Origin: Xanthomonas vesicatoria ATCC 35937
Lineage (GTDB): Bacteria > Pseudomonadota > Gammaproteobacteria > Xanthomonadales > Xanthomonadaceae
DNA: 64,000 nt
Direction of reading: 5' to 3'
Assembly (NCBI RefSeq): GCF_001908725.1
Contig: NZ_CP018725.1
Span: 186,001-250,000, forward strand
Shown here: in pieces, positions 13,286-22,239 of the stretch
Layout: every line of letters starts with the position of its first letter
Position numbering within the stretch: position 1 is the first letter of the stretch
Program-made: the position numbers and the translations under genes
Notes under the pieces: generated by a model
Told to the model about the DNA's origin: nothing
What the model saw: only the letters and a program-made list of their open reading frames with translations
The model's database searches: none

Positions 13286-15877
13286 ATGTTGGAAGCCTAT
13301 CGCCACCACGTTGCAGAGCGCGCCGCGCTCGGTATCCCGCCGCTGCCGCTGACCGCGCAGCAGACCGCCGAGGTCATCGAGCTGCTGAAGGCTCCGCCGG
13401 CAGGCGAAGACGCCTTCCTGGTCGAGCTCTTGAGCCAGCGCGTGCCGGCCGGCGTGGACGATGCCGCCAAGGTCAAGGCTTCATACCTGGCCGCCGTGGC
13501 CTTCGGCACCGAGAAGACCGCACTGATCAGCCCGACGCGTGCCACCGAGCTGCTCGGCACCATGCTGGGCGGCTACAACATCCAGCCGCTGATCGACCTG
13601 CTGGACAATGCCGAGTTGGGCGCCACCGCCGCCGAAGCGCTCAAGCACACCTTGCTGGTGTTCGATGCCTTCCATGACGTGCAGGAAAAGGCCGAAGCCG
13701 GCAACGCGCACGCCAAGGCCGTGCTGCAGAGCTGGGCCGACGCCGAGTGGTTCACCAGCAAGCCGGAAGTGCCGCAGAGCATGACCGTCACCGTGTTCAA
13801 GGTGCCGGGCGAAACCAACACCGACGACCTGTCGCCGGCCCCGGATGCGACCACCCGCCCGGACATCCCGCTGCACGCGCTGGCGATGCTGAAGAACGCC
13901 CGCGAGGGCGCAGCCTTCGTGCCGGAAGAAGACGGCAAGCGCGGCCCGATCCAGGCCATTGCCGATCTCAAGGACAAGGGCCATCTGGTTGCTTATGTGG
14001 GCGACGTGGTCGGTACCGGTTCCTCGCGCAAGTCGGCGACCAACTCGGTGCTGTGGTGGACCGGCGAAGACATTCCATACATTCCGAACAAGCGCTTCGG
14101 CGGCGTGTGCCTGGGCAGCAAGATCGCCCCGATCTTCTACAACACGATGGAAGACGCTGGCGCGTTGCCGATCGAGCTGGACGTGTCGCAGATGGAGCAC
14201 GGCGACGTGGTCGAGCTGCGTCCCTACGACGGCAAGGCGCTGAAGAATGGTCAGGTGATTGCCGAGTTCGCGATGAAGTCGGACGTGCTGTTCGACGAAG
14301 TGCGCGCCGGTGGCCGCATTCCGCTGATCGTCGGCCGTGGCCTCACCGCCAAGGCGCGCGAGTTCCTGGGCCTGCCGGCCTCGGACCTGTTCCGCCTGCC
14401 GATGGACCCGCCGGACACCGGCAAGGGTTTCTCGCTGGCGCAGAAGATGGTTGGCCGCGCGTGTGGCTTGCCGGAAGGCCAAGGCATGCGCCCGGGCACC
14501 TATTGCGAGCCGAAGATGACCTCGGTGGGCTCGCAGGACACCACCGGCCCGATGACCCGCGACGAGCTCAAGGACCTGGCCTGCCTGGGCTTCTCGGCCG
14601 ATCTGGTGATGCAGTCGTTCTGCCATACCGCGGCCTACCCGAAGCCGGTGGACGTCAAGACCCACCACACCCTGCCGGAATTCATCTCCACCCGCGGTGG
14701 CGTGTCGCTGCGTCCGGGCGATGGCGTGATCCATAGCTGGCTCAACCGCATGTTGCTGCCCGACACCGTGGGCACCGGCGGCGACTCGCATACGCGTTTC
14801 CCGATTGGCATTTCGTTCCCGGCCGGCTCGGGCCTGGTGGCCTTTGCGGCCGCCACCGGCGTGATGCCGCTGGATATGCCCGAGAGCGTGCTGGTGCGCT
14901 TCAAGGGCGAGATGCAGCCGGGCGTGACCCTGCGCGATCTGGTTAACGCCATCCCGCTGTACGCGATTAAAGACGGCCTGTTGACCGTGGCCAAGCAGGG
15001 CAAGAAGAACATCTTCTCCGGCCGCATCCTGGAAATCGAAGGCTTGCCAAACCTGAAGGTGGAGCAGGCGTTCGAATTGTCCGATGCCTCGGCCGAGCGT
15101 TCGGCGGCCGGTTGCACCGTGCACCTGGACAAGGCGCCGATCATCGAATACCTGACCAGCAATATCACCCTGCTGCGCTGGATGATTGCCGAAGGCTACG
15201 CCGATGCGCGCACGCTGGGCCGCCGCATCAAGAAGATGGAAGAGTGGCTGGCTGACCCGCAGCTGCTGCAGCCCGATGCCGACGCCGAGTACGCGGCGGT
15301 CATCGAAATCGACCTGGCCGATATCCATGAGCCGATCGTGGCGTGCCCGAACGACCCGGATGACGTCAAGACGCTGTCCGAGGTTGCCGGTGCGGCGATC
15401 GACGAGGTGTTCATCGGCTCGTGCATGACCAACATCGGTCACTTCCGTGCGGCGGCAAAGTTGCTCGAAGGCAAGCGCGACATTCCCACCCGGTTGTGGG
15501 TGGCTCCGCCGACCAAGATGGACGCCTCCGAGCTGACCAAGGAAGGCCATTACGGCACCTTTGGCGCAGCCGGCGCGCGCATGGAAATGCCGGGCTGCTC
15601 GCTGTGCATGGGCAATCAGGCGCAGGCACGCGAGGGCGCCACGGTGTTCTCCACCTCGACCCGTAACTTCCCCAATCGCCTGGGCCGCAACACCAATGTG
15701 TACCTGGGTTCGGCGGAACTGGCGGCGATCTGCTCGCGTCTGGGCCGGATCCCGACCAAGGAGGAGTACATGGCCGATGTGGGCGTGATCAAGACCAGTG
15801 GCGACCAGATCTACCGCTACATGAACTTCGATCAGATCCAGGAGTATCAGGACGTGGCAGACACCGTCGCGGCCTGA
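13286..15877 (+). CDS. acnB: Aconitate hydratase B (RpfA)
   Basis: A bifunctional aconitate hydratase 2/2-methylisocitrate dehydratase of 863 residues, the main aconitase of the citric acid cycle; in X. campestris it is known as rpfA because mutants lose extracellular enzyme and polysaccharide production. The AcnB-specific N-terminal HEAT-like domain (residues 1-160, [12 protein letters not shown]) precedes the swivel domain with [13 protein letters not shown], and the cluster cysteines lie in [11 protein letters not shown] and [13 protein letters not shown] 13286 has a GGAG site nine bases upstream. A strong terminator follows 25 bases after the stop. Confidence 0.97.
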   Translation: MLEAYRHHVAERAALGIPPLPLTAQQTAEVIELLKAPPAGEDAFLVELLSQRVPAGVDDAAKVKASYLAAVAFGTEKTALISPTRATELLGTMLGGYNIQPLIDLLDNAELGATAAEALKHTLLVFDAFHDVQEKAEAGNAHAKAVLQSWADAEWFTSKPEVPQSMTVTVFKVPGETNTDDLSPAPDATTRPDIPLHALAMLKNAREGAAFVPEEDGKRGPIQAIADLKDKGHLVAYVGDVVGTGSSRKSATNSVLWWTGEDIPYIPNKRFGGVCLGSKIAPIFYNTMEDAGALPIELDVSQMEHGDVVELRPYDGKALKNGQVIAEFAMKSDVLFDEVRAGGRIPLIVGRGLTAKAREFLGLPASDLFRLPMDPPDTGKGFSLAQKMVGRACGLPEGQGMRPGTYCEPKMTSVGSQDTTGPMTRDELKDLACLGFSADLVMQSFCHTAAYPKPVDVKTHHTLPEFISTRGGVSLRPGDGVIHSWLNRMLLPDTVGTGGDSHTRFPIGISFPAGSGLVAFAAATGVMPLDMPESVLVRFKGEMQPGVTLRDLVNAIPLYAIKDGLLTVAKQGKKNIFSGRILEIEGLPNLKVEQAFELSDASAERSAAGCTVHLDKAPIIEYLTSNITLLRWMIAEGYADARTLGRRIKKMEEWLADPQLLQPDADAEYAAVIEIDLADIHEPIVACPNDPDDVKTLSEVAGAAIDEVFIGSCMTNIGHFRAAAKLLEGKRDIPTRLWVAPPTKMDASELTKEGHYGTFGAAGARMEMPGCSLCMGNQAQAREGATVFSTSTRNFPNRLGRNTNVYLGSAELAAICSRLGRIPTKEEYMADVGVIKTSGDQIYRYMNFDQIQEYQDVADTVAA

Positions 15878-15902
15878 TCCGCTGCTGCAGCGATGCGTTC
15901 GA

Positions 15903-15936
15903 CGAAATGCCCGGCACTGCCGGGCATTTCGCTTTT
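15903..15936 (+). terminator. Rho-independent terminator of acnB
   Basis: Perfect 13-base stem CGAAATGCCCGGC / GCCGGGCATTTCG with a three-base loop, followed by CTTTT. It begins 25 bases after the acnB stop. Confidence 0.85.
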
Positions 15937-16068
15937 CGGGCGATAACTTCGTTTTTGACAGCAGGATCGTGGGCGTTAAAGCAACTATCAGCTAACTGAC
16001 GTGTGGCATTGCAACAAAAATCTGATGCGAAGAGGGCTAGATTGCGCCGCTTCCCCCACTTTCGCTCG

Positions 16069-16920
16069 ATGCCGATGCCCACTTGCACGATCGCAGGTCA
16101 AACACTGCACTACACCCAACACGGCCAAGGCTTTCCGGTGCTGCTTGGCCACAGTTACCTCTGGGACGCGGCCATGTGGGAGCCGCAGATCCAAGCCCTG
16201 TCGCGGCACTACCAGGTCATCGTTCCCGAGCTCTGGGGACATGGCCAGTCGGGTCCACTGCCGCAAGGCACGCAGCAGATCGGCGATCTTGCCCGGCAAA
16301 TGCTGGCGCTGCTGGACACGCTGGAGGTGCCGCAGTGCGCGGTGGTCGGCTTGTCGGTTGGCGGCATGTGGGGCGCCGAACTCGCCCTGATGGCGCCGGA
16401 ACGCGTGCGCAGCCTGGTATTGATGGACACTTTCCTGGGAGCCGAACCGCAAGCCACGCGTGCGCGTTATTTCGGGATGCTGGATGCGATCGAGGCGGCC
16501 GGGCAGGTGACGCCTGCGCTGATCGAGGCGATCGTGCCGCTCTTCTTCCGCCCCGGCATCGATCTGACGTCGGCGTTGCCGGCTGCGTTCGCGCAGCGCC
16601 TGGCGGCGATGACGGCCGAGCAGCTGCGCACGTCGATTGTGCCGCTGGGCCGGTTGGTGTTCGGCCGTGCCGACCGGCTGGATGCCATGTCTGCGCTGGA
16701 TCCCGCCAACACCTTCCTGCTCGGTGGCGAGGCGGATATTGCGCGGCCGCCGGAAGAGGTGTGGATGATGGCCGAAGCAATCTGCTGCGATTACGAGCTG
16801 ATCCCGGACGCAGGCCATATCACCTCGCTGGAGAACCCGGCCTTCGTCAACGCACAGTTGCTGGGCTGGCTGAAGCGGACGGTGGGTCATGCCGAAGTAG
16901 AGCTGATGCGTGCGGGGTGA
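16069..16920 (+). CDS. Alpha/beta hydrolase
   Basis: A 283-residue alpha/beta-hydrolase of the single-domain esterase/lactonase type. The N-terminal strand and oxyanion region (GFPVLLGHSYLWD) are followed by the nucleophile elbow GLSVGGM with the catalytic serine, a possible acid residue after strand 6, and a late histidine in DAGHITSLENPAFVN. Such proteins include haloperoxidase-like, lactone and carboxyl-ester hydrolases; the substrate cannot be told. The frame is open from 16003, but the leader before 16069 is not hydrolase-like; ATG 16075 is also possible. No good ribosome site is visible. It is a single gene after the acnB terminator. Confidence 0.85.
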   Translation: MPMPTCTIAGQTLHYTQHGQGFPVLLGHSYLWDAAMWEPQIQALSRHYQVIVPELWGHGQSGPLPQGTQQIGDLARQMLALLDTLEVPQCAVVGLSVGGMWGAELALMAPERVRSLVLMDTFLGAEPQATRARYFGMLDAIEAAGQVTPALIEAIVPLFFRPGIDLTSALPAAFAQRLAAMTAEQLRTSIVPLGRLVFGRADRLDAMSALDPANTFLLGGEADIARPPEEVWMMAEAICCDYELIPDAGHITSLENPAFVNAQLLGWLKRTVGHAEVELMRAG

Positions 16921-17125
16921 GGGCAATGGCCTCGCCCGACGCGGGATAAATCGCGTGGGTTCTTGAGTCCCTCTCCTGGCGGGGGAGGGGCTTGAAGCGC
17001 GCGCTCACCGCCGATGGCTTGAGAACTGCTTTCTGCAGGAAAGGCGCTCATTATTTGCGCCACCATGGCCTGCCTTCCTCGCTGGAAAGGAGTTCGCAGC
17101 CGTATTTGTTCGGCAGTTACGCTAG

Positions 17126-19495
17126 TTAAGGTTGCGCGCTTAGCCAGGCTTCCAGCGCCGGTGCCGGGAGGGGGCGCGAGAACAGGTAGCCCTGCAGGAC
17201 TTCGCAGCCAAGGTCGGCCAGGAACAGGCGTTGCGCTTCGTTTTCGACGCCTTCGGCAACAACGTGCTTGCGCAGGTGCTCGCCGATGCGCAGCACCGAC
17301 GTGGTGAGGGCGCGTGCGTCTTCGCTGTGTTCGATATCGCGTACGAAGCTCATGTCCAATTTGAGTTCGTCGATCGGCAGACGGTGCAAATGGCTCAGGC
17401 TCGAATAACCGGTGCCGAAGTCGTCCAGCGATAAGGAGATGCCTGCTTCGCGGATGGCATGCAGATTTTCCAGCACGCCCGGCTGGCCGGACAGCATCAC
17501 GCTTTCGGTCAATTCCAGCGTCAGGTCGCAGGCTTGCACGCCGGTATCTGCGATCAGTCGGAGCAGGTCGGGCAGCATGCGCGGGCTTTCGAAGCCGCTT
17601 GCCGACAAGTTGACCGAGACGCGGGTGACCGGCACGCCGCGGTTGCGCCAGTCGGCGACCTGTTCGCAGGCGCGCCGCAGGACCCAGGCATTGAGCTGCG
17701 GCATCATGCCTTGCTCTTCGGCGACTGGCAGAAAGCGTGCGGGCGAAATCGTGCCGAGTTGCGGATGATTCCAGCGCAGCAGGGCTTCGACGCCGTACAA
17801 CGCATGCGGAGCGGCGCTGTGCAGTTGCGGCTGGTAATGCAGCTGCAATTGGTCGCGACCGATGGCCTGACGCAATTCCGCCTCCAACGCTACGCGCTCC
17901 TGCGCCATGCGATTCATGTCAGAACTGAAAAAACGGAAGCGTCCGCCGCCTTCCTTCTTGGCGCGATTCATTGCCAGATCGGCATGCCGCAGCAGGATAT
18001 TGATGTCGCGCCCGTCTTCGGGAAACATGGCCACGCCGATGCTGGCCGACGGATGCACGGTCATATGGCCCACCGGCAGCGGGCTGGAAATACTGCCCAG
18101 CAGGCGTTCTGCCGCAGCGGTCGCCTGCTCGGCACTGCATTGCGGCAAGGCAAGTGCGAATTCGTCGCCGGCCACGCGTGCCAGCATGGCAGTCGCGGCC
18201 AGCTGCTCGCCGATACGCAGCGCGACGTCGCGCAACAGGCCGTCGCCGGCAGAATGGCCTTGACTGTCGTTGATCAGTTTGAAGCGGTCGATGTTGATGA
18301 ACATCAACGCGGCTGGCTCGGCGGCGTATTCGGCCTGGGTCAACGCTTGCTCGGCACGCGCGCTGAACATGATGCGGTTTGGCAGGCCCGTCAGCGCGTC
18401 GTAGAACGCGAGCTGATGCACGCGTTGACGGGTCTGCTCGCGTTCCAGCGCGAGCGTGCACAGCTGCTGACACAGCTCGGTCAGCCGCACGTGCCAGGCG
18501 TCTGCACGTTGCGGCTTGCGGTAATACAGCGCAAAGGTGCCGAGCACGCGCGAGCTGTTGGAGCGTATCGGCGTACTCCAGCAGGCGCGCAGGCCCATCG
18601 GGATCAGCAGGTCGCGGTAAGCGGTAAACAATGGGTCGGTCGCGATGTCTTCCACCATTACCGCACGGCCGCGCCAGGCAGCGGCGCCGCAGGCACCTGC
18701 ATCGGGGGCGATCTTCAGGCCGTTGACGGCATCGGCGTATTCGGGCGGCAGACTTGGCGCGGCCAACGAATGCAGGTAGCCCTGGTTATCGGCGCCCATG
18801 ACGGTTGCCAACACTTCCGGTGCAATACGTTCGACTTCCGTGCAGATGAGCGTCATCACCTCGATCAGGGGGCGCTCCTTTACGAGCGCTTCCAGCACAC
18901 GGTGCTGCAGTACCTCGTGCATCTTGGTGTCGGTGATGTCGGTCAGCACCGCCACGTAGTGCGATGGATTGTGTCTGGCGTCGTAGATCGGGTTGAAGTT
19001 GAGGGAAATCCACAACGGCGAACCGTCCTTGCGATAGACCAGCAAGTCGGCACGGGTTTGCTGCAAGGCATCGGCGCGATCACGGATGCGCGAGACTTCG
19101 CTCTGGTCACTTTGCGCGCGGGTCAACACGTCCGACGGGCGCTGCCCGACCAGTTCGGCTTCGGTGTAGCCGAACATGCGCTGGAAGCCGTCGTTGGCAT
19201 AGAGCAGGCGCGATTGCAGATCGCAGATGAGGATGGCGCTGCTGCTGCCATCCAGCGCTTCGGCCAGCAGGCGCGAGCGACGGTCTTCCGGGTGCTCGCC
19301 GGGCTTGGCCATGCCGGCGGTCACCGGGCCAGGAATGCTTGGTCCGAGCGCGCGCGCTTGGTCCAGTGCGGCGATGGACGACGGATCGCCGACCAGGTCC
19401 GCTGTCGCCCACGCATCCGTCCCCGTGCGCGTGACAGGGTCTGGTGCGCCTGCATGCGGCGGCAGGTCGGTCGGATCCGAGGGCGGCGCGCGCAT
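17126..19495 (-). CDS. PAS-GAF-GGDEF-EAL cyclic-di-GMP signalling protein
   Basis: A 789-residue soluble protein with a low-complexity N-terminus, a PAS domain (about 78-190, with the PAC-like ending VLTDITDTK), a GAF domain (205-350), a GGDEF domain (360-522) and an EAL domain (533-780). The diguanylate cyclase signature is degenerate, AGDEF at 442-446, so cyclase activity is doubtful. The phosphodiesterase side looks intact: EALLRW at about 570, SLDDFGTGYSSL and GVENEAQ. It probably degrades c-di-GMP under control of the sensory domains. It is the fourth gene of the cheR-cheD-cheB operon, six bases after cheB, which ties it to chemotaxis or motility. Confidence 0.92.
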   Translation of the reverse strand: MRAPPSDPTDLPPHAGAPDPVTRTGTDAWATADLVGDPSSIAALDQARALGPSIPGPVTAGMAKPGEHPEDRRSRLLAEALDGSSSAILICDLQSRLLYANDGFQRMFGYTEAELVGQRPSDVLTRAQSDQSEVSRIRDRADALQQTRADLLVYRKDGSPLWISLNFNPIYDARHNPSHYVAVLTDITDTKMHEVLQHRVLEALVKERPLIEVMTLICTEVERIAPEVLATVMGADNQGYLHSLAAPSLPPEYADAVNGLKIAPDAGACGAAAWRGRAVMVEDIATDPLFTAYRDLLIPMGLRACWSTPIRSNSSRVLGTFALYYRKPQRADAWHVRLTELCQQLCTLALEREQTRQRVHQLAFYDALTGLPNRIMFSARAEQALTQAEYAAEPAALMFINIDRFKLINDSQGHSAGDGLLRDVALRIGEQLAATAMLARVAGDEFALALPQCSAEQATAAAERLLGSISSPLPVGHMTVHPSASIGVAMFPEDGRDINILLRHADLAMNRAKKEGGGRFRFFSSDMNRMAQERVALEAELRQAIGRDQLQLHYQPQLHSAAPHALYGVEALLRWNHPQLGTISPARFLPVAEEQGMMPQLNAWVLRRACEQVADWRNRGVPVTRVSVNLSASGFESPRMLPDLLRLIADTGVQACDLTLELTESVMLSGQPGVLENLHAIREAGISLSLDDFGTGYSSLSHLHRLPIDELKLDMSFVRDIEHSEDARALTTSVLRIGEHLRKHVVAEGVENEAQRLFLADLGCEVLQGYLFSRPLPAPALEAWLSAQP

Positions 19496-19501
19496 GGACG
19501 G

Positions 19502-20578
19502 TCAGCGTGCCTGTGCCGACAGGGCGATCAGGCGCTCGGCGACACGGTCCAGCGGTACCACTTCCTGGGCGGCGCCGAGCTTGTAGGCGGCGCCCGGCAT
19601 GCCCCAAACCACGCTGCTGGCCTCGTCCTGGACCAGAGTGGGGGCGCCGGCCTGCAGCATTTCCAGCAGGCCGCGCGCACCGTCGTCGCCCATGCCTGTG
19701 AGAATGGCGCCAACAGCGTTCGGGCCGGCGTTGGCGGCGACGGAGCGGAACAGCACATCCACCGCCGGCTTGTGGCGGTTGACCGGCGGGCCGTCGTCGA
19801 TGCGGCAGCGCCAACGTGCACCGTCGCGGATGATGCGCAGATGCTGGCCGCCCGGCGGTACATAGGCGTGGCCGGGCAGGATCGCCTCGCCATCGCTGGC
19901 CTCGCGCACCGACATCGCCGAATGGCGATTGAGGCGCTCGGCGAATGCAGTGCTGAAACTGGCCGGCAGATGCTGGGTCATCACCACCGCCGGGGCATCG
20001 GCAGGCATGTGTTCGAGTACCACGCGCAGCGCTTCTGTGCCGCCGGCGGAAGCGCCGATGGCGATCAGGCGGTCGGTGGTGCGGAAGCGCAGCGCGCTGC
20101 CCGGTACCGGTGCGGACTGCATGTCCAGGGTGACCTTGGGCGCGCTGGGGCGATGCAGCGCGCTGACTTTGGCCTTGGCGGCCATCTTGACCTTGTTGAC
20201 GATTTCTTCGGCATAGCCTTCCAGACCGCGCGCGACGTCGATCTTGGGCTTGGACACGAAGTCCACCGCACCCAGCGACAACGCCTGCAAGGTGGTGTCG
20301 GCGCCGCGCTCGGTGAGCGATGAGATCATCACCACCGGGGTAGGGCGCAGGCGCATCAGGTTTTCCAGAAAGACCAGGCCGTCCATGCGCGGCATTTCCA
20401 CATCCAGCGTGATCACGTCCGGATTGAGGCGTTTGATCTTCTCGCGCGCCAGGATCGGGTCGGCGGCCGAGCCGATGACTTCGATGCCGGGATCGCGCGA
20501 AAGGATTTCGGTGAGCATCTGACGTACCACCGCCGAGTCGTCGACGATCAGTACACGTACGGGAGTTTCCAGCGTCAT
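19502..20578 (-). CDS. cheB: CheB, chemoreceptor glutamate methylesterase/deamidase
   Basis: A 358-residue response-regulator methylesterase that removes methyl groups from MCPs and deamidates receptor glutamines. The receiver domain shows DD at 13-14 and phospho-acceptor Asp59 ([12 protein letters not shown]). The catalytic domain has Ser177 in [10 protein letters not shown], His203 in TQHLPASF and the late Asp in [11 protein letters not shown]. The start ATG overlaps the cheD stop by four bases (ATGA), so cheD and cheB are translationally coupled. Confidence 0.97.
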   Translation of the reverse strand: MTLETPVRVLIVDDSAVVRQMLTEILSRDPGIEVIGSAADPILAREKIKRLNPDVITLDVEMPRMDGLVFLENLMRLRPTPVVMISSLTERGADTTLQALSLGAVDFVSKPKIDVARGLEGYAEEIVNKVKMAAKAKVSALHRPSAPKVTLDMQSAPVPGSALRFRTTDRLIAIGASAGGTEALRVVLEHMPADAPAVVMTQHLPASFSTAFAERLNRHSAMSVREASDGEAILPGHAYVPPGGQHLRIIRDGARWRCRIDDGPPVNRHKPAVDVLFRSVAANAGPNAVGAILTGMGDDGARGLLEMLQAGAPTLVQDEASSVVWGMPGAAYKLGAAQEVVPLDRVAERLIALSAQAR

Positions 20579-21171
20579 TCGAACAACTCCACTCCACCGG
20601 TGACCGGTGCTTTGGACAGACGGGCGCGCACGGCCGATTCTGTGGCGGCAACTTCGGCTTCGTGTGCGTGCGGCAAGCGCTGCACGACTACCCGGCCGGT
20701 CGTCGGGAAGAACCACACCTTGCGCGGATGGATGCCGCACAGATCTTCGGCAATGATGGGGATGTGTTCGGCCTGCAGGTACTGACGCACGAACTCGGCG
20801 TTGCGGGTGCCGACCGGATTGCTGGTGAAGCCCTTGAGTACGTTGGCACCGCCGAAGACCTTGGCTTCGATGCGTTTGCGATGCGCGCCGCGCTTGAGCA
20901 TGTCGTTGATCAGCAACTCCATCGCATAACTGCCGTAGCGCGCTGGTGCACCGTCGCCGACCTGGCCTTCGGGCAGCAGGAAGTGATTCATGCCGCCGAT
21001 CTTGAGCACCGGGTCGCGCAGGCAGGCGGCAACGCACGATCCCAAGGTGGTCGTCAACGCGGTGTCGTCGTCCACCACCAGGTACTGGGTGGGCAGCAGC
21101 TTGGCGGTGATGGTCTGGAAGCGCGAATCGCGGTAACGCATCACGTCGTCGACTTGCACGGCGGTACTCAT
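20575..21171 (-). CDS. cheD: CheD, chemoreceptor glutamine deamidase
   Basis: A 198-residue deamidase that converts receptor glutamine residues to glutamate. Catalytic residues are visible: Cys46 in LGSCVAACL and His63 in GGMNHFLLP, with the family motif [11 protein letters not shown] after them. ATG 21171 overlaps the cheR stop by four bases; the longer upstream frame lies inside cheR and is rejected. CheD can also work with CheY phosphatase CheC in other bacteria; no cheC is seen here. Confidence 0.95.
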   Translation of the reverse strand: MSTAVQVDDVMRYRDSRFQTITAKLLPTQYLVVDDDTALTTTLGSCVAACLRDPVLKIGGMNHFLLPEGQVGDGAPARYGSYAMELLINDMLKRGAHRKRIEAKVFGGANVLKGFTSNPVGTRNAEFVRQYLQAEHIPIIAEDLCGIHPRKVWFFPTTGRVVVQRLPHAHEAEVAATESAVRARLSKAPVTGGVELFE

Positions 21172-22034
21172 GCAGATGCCCCCGAACGCGGGGCGCGCCG
21201 ATACAGCGTGCGTCCGCACGGCTGGATCAGATCGGCTGCGTGCAGGTAATTCTCCGAATGCCCGGTGTAGAGCAGACCGTCATCGCCCATGTGGCTGACC
21301 AGACGCGACAGGATGCCGCGCTGGGTCGGCTTGTCGAAATAGATCATCACGTTGCGGCAGAACAGCGCCGCGTACGGGCCGCCGACGTCGTACCGCGGTG
21401 CCAGCAGATTCAACGGGCGGTATTCGATGAGCTGGCGCAGCGCCGGGATTACCCGGCACTTGCCCTCGTTGGGGCCGCTGCCGCGCTGGAAGTACTTGCG
21501 CTTGATCGCCGCATCCAGCGACGCAACGCGGTCGATGGCATAGACGCCGCGCGAGGCGGTCTCCAACACCTGGGTGTCGACGTCGGTGGCGACGATGCTC
21601 ACCGGCGGGGTCAGCGTACCGAAGGCTTCGCAGGCGGTGATGGCGATGGAGTAGGGCTCCTCGCCGGTGGACGCGGCGCACGACCAGATCTTCAAGGGCG
21701 CTTGTGATGCGCGCTTCTGCAATTCCTCACGCAGCTTGTCGAAGTGGTGGGGCTCGCGGAAGAACGAGGTCAGGTTGGTGGTCAGCGCGTTGGTGAACGC
21801 CTGCCATTCTTCTTCGTCGTTGCCCGCTTCCAGTTGGTCGATGTATTCGCGAAACGAGCGCAGTCCGAGCACGCGCAGGCGGCGTGACAGGCGGCCGTAC
21901 ACCATGTCGCGCTTGGCGGGTGCAAGGGAAATGCCGACGCGCTGATAAATCAGGTCGCAAACGCGCTTGAAGTCGCGGTCGCCGAAATCGAATTCGCGCG
22001 TGTCTGAGGCGGGAGTCGTAGTCGTCATATCCAT
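21168..22034 (-). CDS. cheR: CheR, chemoreceptor glutamate methyltransferase
   Basis: A 288-residue SAM-dependent methyltransferase acting on MCP glutamates. The N-terminal helical domain (about 12-85) is followed by the SAM-binding region with [13 protein letters not shown] and the late [11 protein letters not shown]. The first ATG is used; a second ATG two codons later is possible. In enterobacteria CheR docks on a C-terminal NWETF-like pentapeptide of receptors, and many MCPs here end in a similar xWQEF. First gene of an operon with cheD, cheB and the GGDEF-EAL gene, behind a sigma-28-like promoter at 22057-22083. Confidence 0.96.
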   Translation of the reverse strand: MDMTTTTPASDTREFDFGDRDFKRVCDLIYQRVGISLAPAKRDMVYGRLSRRLRVLGLRSFREYIDQLEAGNDEEEWQAFTNALTTNLTSFFREPHHFDKLREELQKRASQAPLKIWSCAASTGEEPYSIAITACEAFGTLTPPVSIVATDVDTQVLETASRGVYAIDRVASLDAAIKRKYFQRGSGPNEGKCRVIPALRQLIEYRPLNLLAPRYDVGGPYAALFCRNVMIYFDKPTQRGILSRLVSHMGDDGLLYTGHSENYLHAADLIQPCGRTLYRRAPRSGASA

Positions 22035-22056
22035 ACACGTCGTGAGCTATAACTGG

Positions 22057-22083
22057 ATATCGGCCATGTGGCCACGCAACTGA
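22057..22083 (-). promoter_or_regulatory. Sigma-28 (FliA) type promoter of cheR-cheD-cheB-GGDEF/EAL
   Basis: On the minus strand TCAG, 15 bases, then GCCGATAT, ending 22 bases before the cheR start. It has one mismatch in the -35 core compared with TCAA/TAAA sites elsewhere in the island. Confidence 0.6.
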
Positions 22084-22193
22084 AGCGTCAATCGTCGACA
22101 AGCTGCGGCTGGGTTCGGTGTCACCTCACGCAGCGACGCGACTGCAAAAGGCCGGTGGCGGAAAAACGCTGCCCGTCATTGCGAGAGGCAGAA

Positions 22194-22225
22194 ACACGAC
22201 GCCCCGGCGATGCGGGGCGTCGTGT
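22194..22225 (-). terminator. Terminator of MCP-1
   Basis: Perfect 13-base inverted repeat ACACGACGCCCCG / CGGGGCGTCGTGT, with a six-base loop, 14 bases beyond the MCP-1 stop. The minus-strand tail is TTTCTG. Confidence 0.75.
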
Positions 22226-22239
22226 ACAACAGCCGTGAG

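Noticed and set aside
15985..16005. A GCTGATAG motif like the sigma-28 -10 box upstream of the alpha/beta hydrolase
   Set aside because: It is on the strand opposite to that gene and has no -35 element at the right distance.
17459..20323. A 954-codon plus-strand frame across the GGDEF-EAL gene and cheB
   Set aside because: It crosses two well-supported minus-strand genes and their junction, and encodes a low-complexity shadow peptide.
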